Position numbers and translations under genes: made by a program. A stretch of DNA of 64,000 nt from Thalassospira sp. HF15 (GTDB taxonomy: Bacteria > Pseudomonadota > Alphaproteobacteria > Rhodospirillales > Thalassospiraceae). Position 1 is the first letter of the stretch, and each line of letters opens with the position of its first letter. Shown here in pieces: positions 46,241-56,002 of this stretch. Under the pieces are notes generated by a model. That model was not told the origin of the DNA and did no database searches. It worked only from the letters and a program-made list of their open reading frames with translations. The stretch covers positions 124,001 to 188,000 of the forward strand of contig NZ_JAAVKI010000001.1 of the NCBI RefSeq assembly GCF_011806525.1, read 5' to 3'.

Positions 46241-47758
46241 ATGAGTGATTGGCCAATTCTTTCGATCGTCACTTTCCTGCCGCTGGTCGGTGCAGCCCTG
46301 CTGCTGCTGATCAACGGTGAAGAGGCGACTGTTGCCCGCAATTCCCGTTGGGTTGCGCTTTGGACCTCGGGGTTCACGTTCCTCGTATCCTTGATGCTGT
46401 GGGTGAACTTTGATGCAACGACCGCAGATTTCCAGTTCGTCGAGCAGGCGGACTGGATGCCGGGTCTTAACATTTCCTATCACATGGGCGTTGACGGTAT
46501 TTCCGTTCTGTTCGTCCTGCTTGCGACCTTCCTGACCCCGATTTGTATTCTGTCGGCATGGGAAGCGATCCAGAAGCGCGTGAAGGAATACATGATCGCC
46601 TTCCTCGTTCTTGAAACGATGATGGTCGGCATGTTCAGCGCCCTTGACGGTCTGCTGTTCTATCTGTTCTTCGAAGGCGTCCTGATCCCGATGTTCATCA
46701 TCATCGGCGTTTGGGGTGGTCAGCGTCGCGTCTATGCGGCATTCAAGCTGTTCCTCTACACCCTTCTTGGTTCGGTCCTGATGCTGGTCGCTTTGCTTGC
46801 GATGTATTTCGAAGCAGGCACCACCGATATCCCGACCCTGATGGAATACGGTTTTGACTATAATATGCAGCTCTGGCTGTGGCTGGCCTTCTTCGCATCG
46901 TTTGCCGTCAAGGTGCCGATGTGGCCGGTCCATACCTGGCTGCCAGATGCCCACGTTGAGGCACCGACGGCTGGTTCTGTGATCCTGGCTGGCGTGCTTT
47001 TGAAAATGGGTGGTTACGGTTTCCTGCGCTTCTCGCTGCCGATGATGCCGCTGGCATCTGAAACCTTCGCGCCGCTCGTCTTCACGCTGTCGATTGTTGC
47101 AATCATCTATACCTCGCTGGTCGCACTTGCCCAGCAGGACATGAAAAAGCTGATTGCGTATTCATCGGTTGCCCACATGGGTATTGTCACGATCGGTGCG
47201 TTTACCTTTAACCAGCACGGTATCGAAGGTTCGATCTTCCAGATGCTCAGCCACGGTGTGGTTTCCGGTGCACTCTTCCTGTGTGTCGGTGTGGTCTATG
47301 ACCGTATCCATACCCGCGAGATTGATGCGTATGGCGGTCTGGTTCATCGTATGCCGAGCTACGCGCTGATGTTCATGTTCTTTACCATGGCATCGGTTGG
47401 TCTGCCGGGCACCGGTGGGTTCGTTGGCGAAATCCTGACACTGTTGGGTGCATTCGAAGCCAACACCTGGGTTGCATTCTTTGCGTCAACCGGTCTGATC
47501 CTTGGTGCGACCTACGCGCTGTATCTCTATCGTCGGATTATTTTCGGGGCGCTCACCAAAGAGAACCTGAAAACCATCCTCGATCTGAGCCCGCGTGAAT
47601 GGCTTATCTTTGCTCCGCTGGTGATCATCGTTCTGTGGATGGGGGTCTATCCGGTCTCCTTCCTCGACATCATGCATGTCTCGGTTGAGAACCTCGTCAA
47701 CCAGGTCGAAACGGCCCAAGCTGCCGCGGCACATGCCGCCCAGCTGGCTGCGAATTGA
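46241..47758 (+). CDS. nuoM: NADH-quinone oxidoreductase subunit M
   Basis: This 505-residue antiporter-like subunit has about 14 helices, with the channel Glu in [29 protein letters not shown] and Lys in [39 protein letters not shown]. It pumps protons next to NuoL and NuoN. Six bases separate it from nuoL. Its stop TGA lies inside the ribosome-binding region of nuoN. Confidence 0.96.
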   Translation: MSDWPILSIVTFLPLVGAALLLLINGEEATVARNSRWVALWTSGFTFLVSLMLWVNFDATTADFQFVEQADWMPGLNISYHMGVDGISVLFVLLATFLTPICILSAWEAIQKRVKEYMIAFLVLETMMVGMFSALDGLLFYLFFEGVLIPMFIIIGVWGGQRRVYAAFKLFLYTLLGSVLMLVALLAMYFEAGTTDIPTLMEYGFDYNMQLWLWLAFFASFAVKVPMWPVHTWLPDAHVEAPTAGSVILAGVLLKMGGYGFLRFSLPMMPLASETFAPLVFTLSIVAIIYTSLVALAQQDMKKLIAYSSVAHMGIVTIGAFTFNQHGIEGSIFQMLSHGVVSGALFLCVGVVYDRIHTREIDAYGGLVHRMPSYALMFMFFTMASVGLPGTGGFVGEILTLLGAFEANTWVAFFASTGLILGATYALYLYRRIIFGALTKENLKTILDLSPREWLIFAPLVIIVLWMGVYPVSFLDIMHVSVENLVNQVETAQAAAAHAAQLAAN

Positions 47759-47769
47759 GGGGAATGAAC

Positions 47770-49209
47770 ATGGGAGTTTCTATGCTCAACCTCGGGGCCG
47801 CGCTGCCCGAAATGTTTATGGCAGTTTCTGCCTTGGCGCTGTTGATGCTTGGGGTTTTCGCCGGCAAGGACAAAGCCTTCCGCACTGTATCCTGGCTGGC
47901 TGTTGCCGCCCAGATCGTTGCCATCGCTCTGGTGGTAATGGGTGATGGTGGTTCGGCTTTCTATGGTCAGTTCAGCGCTGATCCGTTTGCCAAGTTCTGC
48001 AAGGTCCTGATCCTGATCGGTTCTGCAACCGGCATCATCATGGCCATGAACTTTGCCGAGCGCGAAAACATGGCACGTTTCGAGTTCCCGATCCTGATCT
48101 CTCTTGCCACCCTTGGCATGATGGCGATGGTGTCGGCAACCGACATGCTGTCGCTGTATCTCGGTCTCGAACTGCAGTCGCTTGCACTTTATGTCGTTGC
48201 GGCCATCCGCCGTGACACCGTGCGTTCGACGGAATCGGGTCTGAAATACTTCATCCTTGGTTCGATTGCCTCGGGCATCCTGCTTTATGGCATGTCGATG
48301 GTCTATGGCTTCACCGGCACCACGAACTTCGACGTTCTTGGTGATACCCTTGTCGGTGGTGAACTGCCGCTTGGTGCGCTGGTTGGTCTGGCATTCATCT
48401 TTGCCGGTCTGTGCTTCAAGGTTTCCGCTGTTCCATTCCACATGTGGACCCCGGACGTTTATGAAGGTGCGCCGACCCCGGTGACCTCCTTCTTTGCGGT
48501 TGCTCCGAAGATTGCCGGTCTTGCGCTGTTCATCCGCGTTGCCGTTGGTCCGTTTGGTGGTGCTGTTGAAGACTGGCAGCAGATCATTGTCCTGATCTCC
48601 ATCCTGTCGATGGCGGTTGGTTCCTTTGCAGCACTCCGTCAGGAAAACATCAAACGTCTGATGGCCTATTCGTCCATCGGTCACGTTGGTTTCGCACTGG
48701 TTGGTCTGGCTGCAGGCACCGAAGAAGGTGTGACCGGTGTTCTGGTTTATCTGGGTATCTACCTTGTCATGAACCTTGGCACCTTTGCCGTGATCCTGTG
48801 CATGCGTCGTAATGATCGCATGAACGAGGAAATCACCGACCTTGCCGGTCTGGCCAAAACCAAGCCGCTGATGGCCGCGATTACCGCGATCTTCATGTTC
48901 TCGATGGCCGGTATTCCGCCGCTGGCAGGCTTCTTTGGCAAGTTCTATGTCTTCAAGGCCGCCGTTGATTCTGGTCTTGTTACGCTTGCAGTTATCGGTT
49001 TGGTGACCTCGGTCGTCAGTGCCTATTACTATCTGCGTATCATCAAGGTCATGTACTTTGACGAGCCGGTCGAAGGCTTCGATCGCAATGGTACCGAGAT
49101 GAATGTCATCATGGCGGTTGCCACGATCATCATCCTGGCCTTCGTCTTCTTCCCGAACCCGCTGATGGATAGCGCAGCTATTGCCGCGGCATCGCTGTTT
49201 GGGATGTAA
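47770..49209 (+). CDS. nuoN: NADH-quinone oxidoreductase subunit N
   Basis: This 479-residue antiporter-like subunit closes the operon. It has the expected channel segments LYLGLELQSLALYVVAAIRR and LCFKVSAVPFHMWTPDVYEGAPTPVTSFFAVAPK. The start at 47770 is preferred because GAGGGGA is then 6 bases away; in-frame ATG 47764 has no spacing and TTG 47755 overlaps nuoM. birA follows after 2 bases, so the transcript extends beyond complex I. Confidence 0.95.
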   Translation: MGVSMLNLGAALPEMFMAVSALALLMLGVFAGKDKAFRTVSWLAVAAQIVAIALVVMGDGGSAFYGQFSADPFAKFCKVLILIGSATGIIMAMNFAERENMARFEFPILISLATLGMMAMVSATDMLSLYLGLELQSLALYVVAAIRRDTVRSTESGLKYFILGSIASGILLYGMSMVYGFTGTTNFDVLGDTLVGGELPLGALVGLAFIFAGLCFKVSAVPFHMWTPDVYEGAPTPVTSFFAVAPKIAGLALFIRVAVGPFGGAVEDWQQIIVLISILSMAVGSFAALRQENIKRLMAYSSIGHVGFALVGLAAGTEEGVTGVLVYLGIYLVMNLGTFAVILCMRRNDRMNEEITDLAGLAKTKPLMAAITAIFMFSMAGIPPLAGFFGKFYVFKAAVDSGLVTLAVIGLVTSVVSAYYYLRIIKVMYFDEPVEGFDRNGTEMNVIMAVATIIILAFVFFPNPLMDSAAIAAASLFGM

Positions 49210-49211
49210 GA

Positions 49212-49970
49212 ATGGCTTTGCGAACGATCCGTCTTCCCGAAGGTTTCCACCTTCACCAACTGGAAGCGGTCGACAGCACGAATGAAGAGGCCAAACGCCT
49301 CGCTGACAAGGGCGCCCAAAGTGGCGCCCTTGTTCTAGCCAGAACCCAGACTTCCGGCCGTGGTCGCCGTGGTCGTGCCTGGTCATCGCCTGTTGGCAAT
49401 CTTTATTCCTCGCTTTTGCTGCGCCCGACCTGTTCCCTGGCCGAGGCGGCCCGACTGACCTTCGTGATTGCGGTTGCCATGGCCGAGGCGGTCGAAACCG
49501 TAACCGGTGGCAAGGTCCGCCCGGATTGCAAATGGCCCAATGATTTGATGGTCAATGGCCGCAAGATCTGCGGGATCCTGCTTGAAAGTGCCTCCAATCG
49601 GGGGGCGGCAACCGATTACCTTGTAATCGGGGCAGGGGTGAATGTTGCCTTTTTTCCCGATGATTCGGAACGCCCGGCAACCTCGCTGGCGGCGCTTGGT
49701 GCCCCGGTTTCGGTCGATGATCTGGTATCAACCTATGTTGCGCGCGTCGCCCATTGGCTGCCGATCTGGGAAAAGGATGGTTTCGAGCCGATCCGCGACG
49801 CGTGGCTGACCCGTGGATATGGTATTGGCAAACCGGTTGTGGCGCGTCTGACCGAACGCGAGCTCGAAGGAACTTTCGTCGGGCTTGATGAGGATGGCTC
49901 ACTTATCCTAAGAGAAAATAGCGGTGTCGAACATCGCATCGGGGCTGGCGAAGTTTTCTTTGCCGCCTGA
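49212..49970 (+). CDS. birA: Biotin-[acetyl-CoA-carboxylase] ligase
   Basis: This 252-residue monofunctional ligase attaches biotin to the carboxyl carrier protein. The biotinyl-AMP loop GRGRRGRAWSSPVGNLYSSLLLRP and KWPNDLMVNGRKICGILLE are intact, followed by the small C-terminal domain. The N-terminal repressor helix-turn-helix of E. coli BirA is absent, so it cannot act as a biotin repressor. Its start is 2 bases after nuoN, so it is likely co-expressed with complex I. Confidence 0.94.
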   Translation: MALRTIRLPEGFHLHQLEAVDSTNEEAKRLADKGAQSGALVLARTQTSGRGRRGRAWSSPVGNLYSSLLLRPTCSLAEAARLTFVIAVAMAEAVETVTGGKVRPDCKWPNDLMVNGRKICGILLESASNRGAATDYLVIGAGVNVAFFPDDSERPATSLAALGAPVSVDDLVSTYVARVAHWLPIWEKDGFEPIRDAWLTRGYGIGKPVVARLTERELEGTFVGLDEDGSLILRENSGVEHRIGAGEVFFAA

Positions 49971-50013
49971 CTTCACCCCATAGCTTGCTTTGTAGCGGAG
50001 GCTTGTAAGCATC

Positions 50014-50805
50014 ATGTTGCTTGCGATTGATGCCGGAAACACCAACATCGTTTTTGCCGTTTTTGATGGCGATACCATCAAGGGTCAGTGGCGCTGTTCG
50101 ACCACGACCGAACGTACGGCCGATGAATTGGGGGTGTGGTTGCGCCACCTGTTTACGCTATCGGATGTTCCAGTGGATGCCATCACCGGCGCAATCATTG
50201 CGACTGTGGTGCCGGCGGCGGAATTCAGCCTGAAAACCCTGTGTCGCCGCTATTTTGATATTGAACCGATGGTTGTTGGCGATCCGGCGGTCAATCTGGA
50301 CATGAAAGTCATCATGGACCGCCCAAGCGAGGTCGGCGCTGACCGTCTTGTGAACGCGATTGCCGCTCATGAATTGTTCGGTGGACCGCTGGTGGTGCTT
50401 GATTTCGGCACGGCGACGACCTTTGACGTTGTTGACGAAAATGGCGATTACCTTGGCGGTGTGATTGCGCCGGGGGTGAACCTGTCGATCAAGGCGCTGC
50501 ATATGGCTGCGGCCCAACTGCCGATGGTTGCGATCGAAGCACCGCGCAGTGTGGTGGGCAAAAACACGGTCGAGGCCATGCAGTCCGGTGTCTATTGGGG
50601 CTATGTCTCGATGATCGAAGGATTGCTGGCACGTATTCGCAAACAGCAAAATCTTGACCATATCAAAGTCGTGGCAACGGGCGGTCTTGCGCCGCTCTTT
50701 ACCAAGGCGGTTGATGAAATTGAATATCTGCACGGTGATCTGACGATGCTGGGGCTGTTGATGATCTATCGTCGCAACAGCCAGAAGACAGCCAAGCAAG
50801 CCTGA
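50014..50805 (+). CDS. coaX: Type III pantothenate kinase
   Basis: This 263-residue kinase starts the CoA pathway by phosphorylating pantothenate. The ASKHA-fold signatures are present: AIDAGNTNIVFAVFDG (phosphate loop), DRPSEVGADRLVNAIAAHELFGGPLVVLDFGTATTFDVV (PxxxGADR-type and catalytic Asp) and GGVIAPGVNLSIKALH. This type is insensitive to CoA feedback. GGAGG lies upstream of the ATG, and the gene order birA-coaX-rnj is common in alphaproteobacteria. Confidence 0.95.
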   Translation: MLLAIDAGNTNIVFAVFDGDTIKGQWRCSTTTERTADELGVWLRHLFTLSDVPVDAITGAIIATVVPAAEFSLKTLCRRYFDIEPMVVGDPAVNLDMKVIMDRPSEVGADRLVNAIAAHELFGGPLVVLDFGTATTFDVVDENGDYLGGVIAPGVNLSIKALHMAAAQLPMVAIEAPRSVVGKNTVEAMQSGVYWGYVSMIEGLLARIRKQQNLDHIKVVATGGLAPLFTKAVDEIEYLHGDLTMLGLLMIYRRNSQKTAKQA

Positions 50806-50879
50806 TAAACACTTGCGCCCAGGCAGGGGAAGGATTATCCCGCATCTGAACGCTGTGCCGAAAACAAAGGATACCCTAA

Positions 50880-52556
50880 GTGGATTTGTATTTGCCAAAA
50901 GATGACGTGTTGTTTGTGCCGCTCGGTGGGTCCGGCGAAATCGGCATGAACCTGAACCTTTATGGCTATGACGACCAGTGGTTGATGGTCGACATGGGCG
51001 TCTCGTTTGGTGAGGAAGGCCTGCCGGGCGTCGATGTGGTCATGCCTGACCCGACCTTTATCGAAGACCGCAAGGACAAGCTGCTTGGTCTCGTTTTGAC
51101 CCACGCGCACGAAGACCATCTTGGTGCTGTGCCTTATCTTTGGCCGCGTCTGAAATGCCCGATCTACGCGACCCCGTTTGCGGCTGAATTCCTAAAGGCC
51201 AAACTCTCTGAAACCGATTTCGCCGATGAAGTGCCGATCCATGTGATCGAACTTGGTGGCCGGTTTGAGCTTGGCTGTTTTGATATCGAATTCGTCACCA
51301 TGACGCACTCGATCTTGGAGCCCAACGCCCTTGCCATTCGCACGCCCAAAGGACTGATCGTCCATACCGGCGATTGGAAATTCGATCCCGATCCCCAGAT
51401 CGGCGAGGCATCGGATGTCAAAAAGCTCGAAGAGCTTGGCGATGAAGGCGTGATGGCGCTGGTCTGTGATTCGACCAACGTGTTCTCCGAAGGCAAAACA
51501 GGCTCCGAAGGTGAGGTGGCCAAAAATCTGTCCACGCTGTTTGCAGAACACCCGCAGGGCCGCATCGCGGTTGCCTGCTTTGCCACCAACGTTGCACGTG
51601 TACAGTCAGTGATCGAAGCGGCCCATGAAAATGGCCGCTGTGTCGGGCTTGCTGGTCGCTCGCTCAACCGCGTGACAGAGGCCGCCCGCGAAGTCGGTTA
51701 CCTCAAGGGCTATCCAAATCTTCTAAGTGACGAAGATGCCATGGAAGTACCCAAGGATCAGGTGCTTTTGCTGTGCACCGGATCACAGGGCGAACCGCGT
51801 GCGGCACTTTCGCGCATTGCCAAAGGTGACCATCCAAAGGTTGAGCTTGATCCGGGCGATACCGTTGTCTTCTCGGCACGTGAAATTCCCGGCAACGAGA
51901 AATCCATCGGCTATATCCAGAACCTTTTGATCCGGCGCGGCATCAAAGTCATCACTGCCCGTGACGAACCGATCCACGTATCGGGCCATCCGGGCCGCGA
52001 AGACCTGACACGGATGTATCAGCTGACCCGCCCGAAAATTCTCGTGCCGGTGCATGGCGAAACCCGCCATCTCTGTGAACAGGCCGCCTTGGGCGCGGAA
52101 TGCCAGATCCCCGAGCAGGTCATCCCGCATGATGGCACGGTGATCCGACTGTCACCGGGCGATGCCCATGTGATTGGTGTGGCAGAGGCCGGTGTTCTTG
52201 CCCTTGATGGCGGCCGGTTGCTCAAACGGGATTCTGATACCTTCCGCAATCGTAATCGCATCGTTTGGAACGGCGTGATGTTCGTCACCGTGGTGCTCAA
52301 CCAGTTTGGTGAAATGGTCAATGAACCAATGATCACGGCCCCAAGCCTGTTTGACGAACCCGGCGAAGAAACCCGCCTTGATCACTTTGCGGCTGAAATC
52401 GGCAATCGTATTGATCAGCTTAATGACCAAGAAGTTCTTGATGATGCCGCCGTGATTCTGGCAGTACGTCAGGCGCTGCGTCGTCCGGTGCGTCAACGCA
52501 TGGGCAAACGTCCGCTGATCGAAGTGCATCTGGTCCGCGTGACAGAGCAGGGGTGA
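50880..52556 (+). CDS. rnj: Ribonuclease J
   Basis: This 558-residue metallo-beta-lactamase-fold RNase has the zinc motif LTHAHEDHLGAVPYL, a beta-CASP domain and the C-terminal region with HVSGHPGREDL. It acts as 5'-3' exonuclease and endonuclease in maturation of rRNA and in mRNA decay; alphaproteobacteria carry it besides RNase E. The start codon is GTG, with AAAGG before it. It follows coaX by 74 bases in the same direction. Confidence 0.95.
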   Translation: MDLYLPKDDVLFVPLGGSGEIGMNLNLYGYDDQWLMVDMGVSFGEEGLPGVDVVMPDPTFIEDRKDKLLGLVLTHAHEDHLGAVPYLWPRLKCPIYATPFAAEFLKAKLSETDFADEVPIHVIELGGRFELGCFDIEFVTMTHSILEPNALAIRTPKGLIVHTGDWKFDPDPQIGEASDVKKLEELGDEGVMALVCDSTNVFSEGKTGSEGEVAKNLSTLFAEHPQGRIAVACFATNVARVQSVIEAAHENGRCVGLAGRSLNRVTEAAREVGYLKGYPNLLSDEDAMEVPKDQVLLLCTGSQGEPRAALSRIAKGDHPKVELDPGDTVVFSAREIPGNEKSIGYIQNLLIRRGIKVITARDEPIHVSGHPGREDLTRMYQLTRPKILVPVHGETRHLCEQAALGAECQIPEQVIPHDGTVIRLSPGDAHVIGVAEAGVLALDGGRLLKRDSDTFRNRNRIVWNGVMFVTVVLNQFGEMVNEPMITAPSLFDEPGEETRLDHFAAEIGNRIDQLNDQEVLDDAAVILAVRQALRRPVRQRMGKRPLIEVHLVRVTEQG

Positions 52557-52660
52557 TCCTGCACGCTTCGGGTATTCGACCAAAAGCGCAGTTGTCTCTT
52601 TACCGGGCTAGGCCCTAAATTGGCGTCGATCGGGCAGATTAAAGACTTTAGGAGAACACC

Positions 52661-53065
52661 ATGATTGGACGGCTGAACCACGTTGCGATTGCTGTGCCGG
52701 ACCTTGAAGCTGGCATCGCCCAATATCGTGATGTTTTGGGGGCAAAAGTCTCAGAGCCGCAAGACGAACCCGATCACGGGGTCACGGTTGTTTTTGTCGA
52801 ACTGCCCAACACCAAGATAGAACTGCTTTATCCACTGGGCGAAAACTCCCCGATCAAGGGCTTCCTTGAAAAGAACGCATCGGGCGGCATTCACCATGTC
52901 TGCTACGAAGTCGATGACATTCTTGCTGCCCGTGACAAGCTGCAGGCAAGTGGCGCACGTGTTCTCGGCGATGGCGAGCCAAAGATTGGTGCCCATGGCA
53001 AACCGGTTCTGTTCCTGCATCCCAAGGATTTCAACGGTACGCTTGTCGAACTCGAACAGGTTTGA
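52661..53065 (+). CDS. mce: Methylmalonyl-CoA epimerase
   Basis: This 134-residue glyoxalase-fold enzyme interconverts (R)- and (S)-methylmalonyl-CoA on the propionyl-CoA route to succinyl-CoA. Repeated beta-alpha-beta-beta-beta halves are visible, with metal ligands His7 (LNHVAIAV), His in IHHVCYEVDD and Glu in GTLVELEQ. Its place after rnj and before a DUF1467 gene is the conserved alphaproteobacterial order. AGGAG lies before the ATG. Confidence 0.95.
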   Translation: MIGRLNHVAIAVPDLEAGIAQYRDVLGAKVSEPQDEPDHGVTVVFVELPNTKIELLYPLGENSPIKGFLEKNASGGIHHVCYEVDDILAARDKLQASGARVLGDGEPKIGAHGKPVLFLHPKDFNGTLVELEQV

Positions 53066-53180
53066 TCAAGGCCGCCCCCCAGCGAGACTTATGTCACCGT
53101 GTCCGGCCTTGCAAAAAGGTCTGGGGGTTTCTATCGTCTGCTGACCACCTAATTCACGCCACCAACCCAAAGAGACACCC

Positions 53181-53420
53181 ATGAACTGGTTTTCCGGACT
53201 GCTTGTTTACATCGTTATCTGGTGGCTGGTTCTGTTCATGGTGCTGCCGGTGGGCGTTAAGCGTGTGGAAAATGTCGAACCCGGTCATGACAGCGGCGCC
53301 CCGGAAAAACCGCATATGTGGAAGAAGGTCCTTGCGACCAGTCTGATTTCGCTGATCCTGTGGGCGGTCGCATGGTTTGTCATCACCAGCGGCATGATCG
53401 AAGTTCGCCCGCCGCAATAA
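53181..53420 (+). CDS. DUF1467 family membrane protein
   Basis: This 79-residue protein has two predicted membrane helices (GLLVYIVIWWLVLFMVLPVGV and ATSLISLILWAVAWFVITSGMI). The WW-LVLF-MVLPxGV pattern marks the DUF1467 family, found almost only in alphaproteobacteria and typically encoded between mce and proS, as here. Function unknown; topology suggests both ends are on one side of the inner membrane. A strong terminator follows. Confidence 0.88.
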   Translation: MNWFSGLLVYIVIWWLVLFMVLPVGVKRVENVEPGHDSGAPEKPHMWKKVLATSLISLILWAVAWFVITSGMIEVRPPQ

Positions 53421-53447
53421 GTCGATTTCCGACCGCCTGAAAAATAT

Positions 53448-53477
53448 AAAACCCCGCACAAATTGCTGCGGGGTTTT
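53448..53477 (+). terminator. Terminator after the DUF1467 gene
   Basis: AAACCCCGCA and TGCGGGGTTT stem ending in TTTT. Confidence 0.93.
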
Positions 53478-53838
53478 GTCGTTTAGCCCTGCATAAAAGG
53501 CATGGCTCATCGGGTAGGGGTAAAAAAAAAGCAAGATCACAAGGATCTTGCTAAGACGCTATTTTTATAGCTGTTTTCCCGTAATCTTTTTATACTTCCT
53601 CCTAAGACCTGGGCTTATGCACAGGTTTTATTTCGACGTCGCGCCAGCTTCTTGTATGCTTATTGGCAACAAAGCCTCCCGCAATATTATGAGCGGCTGC
53701 GATACGCCTTCCGCAACGATCTTACGCCGTTAGCGGAGGACTAAAAAGCCACATGTTTCGTTTTTATGCAAGATGTTTTGACCAAACTTCACAAATGAAT
53801 CGTTGCTGCACTGCACACAGATAGGACAAAACTGCATC
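53478..53838. other. Gene-poor interval with a leftward terminator
   Basis: About 360 bases between DUF1467 and the next coding gene. A strong hairpin with T-run points leftward (53522-53552), though no leftward protein gene precedes it. A short frame at 53548-53733 has no ribosome-binding site or family resemblance. A small RNA read leftward would explain the terminator. Confidence 0.45.
53522..53552 (-). terminator. Leftward Rho-independent terminator without a known gene
   Basis: AGCAAGATC-N5-GATCTTGCT, perfect 9-bp stem; on the minus strand the stem is followed by nine consecutive T residues. On the plus strand the stem is not followed by T. Confidence 0.8.
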
Positions 53839-54396
53839 ATGCCCCATTCTTCATTGGTCCAATCTATTGTTCGTCCCATTTTTGGTCATAAAATCAGACT
53901 ATTGACGGCCGTTGTCGTCGTCATGGTGATGGCATTGCCGGTGACTGTTGTGCGGGCGCAGGACGAATCCCCGTTCCCGTCTGCGGACAGCGAAACAGAC
54001 AACGCGGCTGCCGATGATGCTGCAGCATCGACGGAGGCACCCGTTTCGACAATCACGGTGTCGCGGTCGGCGTGCAAGGAACTGTTGCGCCATGTACCCG
54101 AAGATGATGTTGCCTATAAGCCGGGTGTGGATGTACGAGGCAATGAAGTGGCCCCGGCGGATTTGAACGGGGGCAGCAACATTTTAAAGTCGCTGCCCAA
54201 GGAAATCGAATTTCCGGTTTCCATCGACTTCTTTGAATATTCCGGAATTGCGGTGCCCAACGGCGTCAGCGGTGAACAAAGCATCGGCAAGATCACCTAT
54301 CGCAACGGACAGGTCTATTTTAACGACCAGCCGCTTGGTGATGCTGCAAACAACGCCGAATTGATTGAGGCGTGCCGCAAGGCGGGCTTTCACTGA
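53839..54396 (+). CDS. Predicted secreted protein of unknown function
   Basis: This 185-residue protein has an N-terminal signal peptide (LLTAVVVVMVMALPVTVVRA, cleavage before QDESPF), a low-complexity Asp/Ala/Ser-rich linker (SADSETDNAAADDAAAST) and a C-terminal domain of about 110 residues with two cysteines (SACKELL, EACRKAGFH). Conserved-looking text such as AYKPGVDVRGNEVAPADLNGG and GKITYRNGQVYFNDQPLG suggests a folded periplasmic domain seen in other Rhodospirillales, but no function is known. Start at 53839 by signal peptide position; TTG at 53803 is less likely. Confidence 0.75.
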   Translation: MPHSSLVQSIVRPIFGHKIRLLTAVVVVMVMALPVTVVRAQDESPFPSADSETDNAAADDAAASTEAPVSTITVSRSACKELLRHVPEDDVAYKPGVDVRGNEVAPADLNGGSNILKSLPKEIEFPVSIDFFEYSGIAVPNGVSGEQSIGKITYRNGQVYFNDQPLGDAANNAELIEACRKAGFH

Positions 54397-54556
54397 TCAC
54401 GCATAACCTGTCCTGATGGCCATCGCAGTTTTGCCATCTTTGGTCCCTGGCTGGATATAGATGATATAAAGCAAGTTCCGGCTTGCGTTTCGGGCTGCTC
54501 TGTCGCATTTTCCGGGCAAGGTTAAAATATTCAGATTTGATCATCACGAGGCATTG

Positions 54557-55882
54557 ATGCGTCTTTCCCAGTTCTTTCTGCCGACCCTGAAGGAAACTCC
54601 TTCGGAAGCCCAGATTGCGTCCCACCGTCTTATGCTCCGCGCCGGTATGGTGCGCCAGCTGACCGCAGGGATCTATTCCTGGCTGCCGCTCGGCCACCGT
54701 GTTCTTAAAAAGATCGAACAGATCGTTCGTGAAGAACAGGACAAGATCGGCTTTAACGAGCTTCTGATGCCAACCATCCAGCCAGCCGAGCTTTGGCAGG
54801 AAAGTGGTCGTTATGATGATTACGGTCTTGAGATGCTGCGCATCACCGACCGTCATGATCGCAAGATGCTGTTTGGTCCGACCAACGAAGAAGCGATCAC
54901 CGACATCTTCCGCAAGGATGTGCGCTCTTATAAACAGTTGCCGCAGCTGCTGTATCATATTCAGTGGAAATTCCGTGACGAGATCCGCCCGCGCTTTGGC
55001 GTGATGCGTGGTCGCGAATTCTATATGAAGGACGCTTATTCGTTCGACATCGATTACGAAAGCGCGCGTCACACCTATAACAAGATTTTCCTGGCCTACT
55101 GCCGCACCTTCACCCGTCTGGGTGTCAAGGCGATCCCGATGGTGGCCGATACCGGCCCTATTGGCGGGGACCTTAGCCACGAATTCATCATTCTGGCCGA
55201 TACCGGCGAAAGTGAAGTTTTCTGCGACAAGAAGTGGCTGGAAAAAGACCTGACCGGCAAGGGCGTTGATCTTAATGATCGTACCGGCCTTGAAAACTGG
55301 GTGCAGGGCACGCTTAAAGACTACGCCGCGACCGAGGAGATGCACGACGCCAGCAACGATGCTGTCACCGCATTGGGGGATGATCTTGTCACCACGCGCG
55401 GTATTGAAGTTGGTCACATCTTCCATTTCGGTACCAAATACTCCGAACCGATGGGCGCAACTGTCCTTGGCCCGGATGGCACCGAAGTTCCGGTCCAGAT
55501 GGGCTCATACGGTATTGGTGTGTCGCGTCTTGTCGGCGCCCTGATCGAGGCATCCCACGACGAAAACGGCATCATCTGGCCCGAAGCTGTCGCACCGTAT
55601 CAGGTTGGCCTGATCAACCTTAGGACCGGTGATGACGCTTGTGACGCGGCCTGTGAAGATGCCTATAGCAAGCTGACCAATGCCGGGATCGAGGTCCTTT
55701 ATGATGATCGCGACATCCGCGCAGGCGGCAAGTTTGCCGATATGGACCTGATCGGTCTGCCGTGGCAGATCGTGATTGGCCCCAAAGGCCTCAAGAACGG
55801 TGTTGTTGAACTCAAGAACCGCAAATCGGGTGAAAAAACCGAAGTCACCTTTGAGGCGGCTCTTAATCAGATCAACGGCTGA
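54557..55882 (+). CDS. proS: Prolyl-tRNA synthetase, short type
   Basis: This 441-residue class II synthetase charges tRNA-Pro. It has motif 1 region ([29 protein letters not shown]), motif 2 ([26 protein letters not shown]), motif 3 ([32 protein letters not shown]) and the anticodon-binding C-terminal domain. The editing insertion of E. coli ProS is absent; the 430-445 residue form is usual in alphaproteobacteria. ATG at 54557 is preferred to TTG at 54554 because of GAGG spacing. Confidence 0.96.
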   Translation: MRLSQFFLPTLKETPSEAQIASHRLMLRAGMVRQLTAGIYSWLPLGHRVLKKIEQIVREEQDKIGFNELLMPTIQPAELWQESGRYDDYGLEMLRITDRHDRKMLFGPTNEEAITDIFRKDVRSYKQLPQLLYHIQWKFRDEIRPRFGVMRGREFYMKDAYSFDIDYESARHTYNKIFLAYCRTFTRLGVKAIPMVADTGPIGGDLSHEFIILADTGESEVFCDKKWLEKDLTGKGVDLNDRTGLENWVQGTLKDYAATEEMHDASNDAVTALGDDLVTTRGIEVGHIFHFGTKYSEPMGATVLGPDGTEVPVQMGSYGIGVSRLVGALIEASHDENGIIWPEAVAPYQVGLINLRTGDDACDAACEDAYSKLTNAGIEVLYDDRDIRAGGKFADMDLIGLPWQIVIGPKGLKNGVVELKNRKSGEKTEVTFEAALNQING

Positions 55883-55900
55883 TCTGAGAATGCATTACCT

Positions 55901-55923
55901 CGGGGCAGCTTTTTGCTGCCCCG
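55901..55923 (+). terminator. Hairpin after proS
   Basis: CGGGGCAGC-TTTTT-GCTGCCCCG, a 9-bp perfect stem without a T-run; a weak terminator or message stabiliser. Confidence 0.6.
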
Positions 55924-56002
55924 TTGCCATTTCCGGTTTGGGTGCTAAGTGTTTTTTATCCAACCCGGTTTCCTGACCTGCTTCCACAAGGATCGATTGC
56001 CC

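Noticed and set aside
53548-53733. Short rightward frame of 61 codons in the gap before the secreted protein
   Set aside because: No ribosome-binding site, no recognisable domain and odd composition; it overlaps the putative minus-strand RNA.
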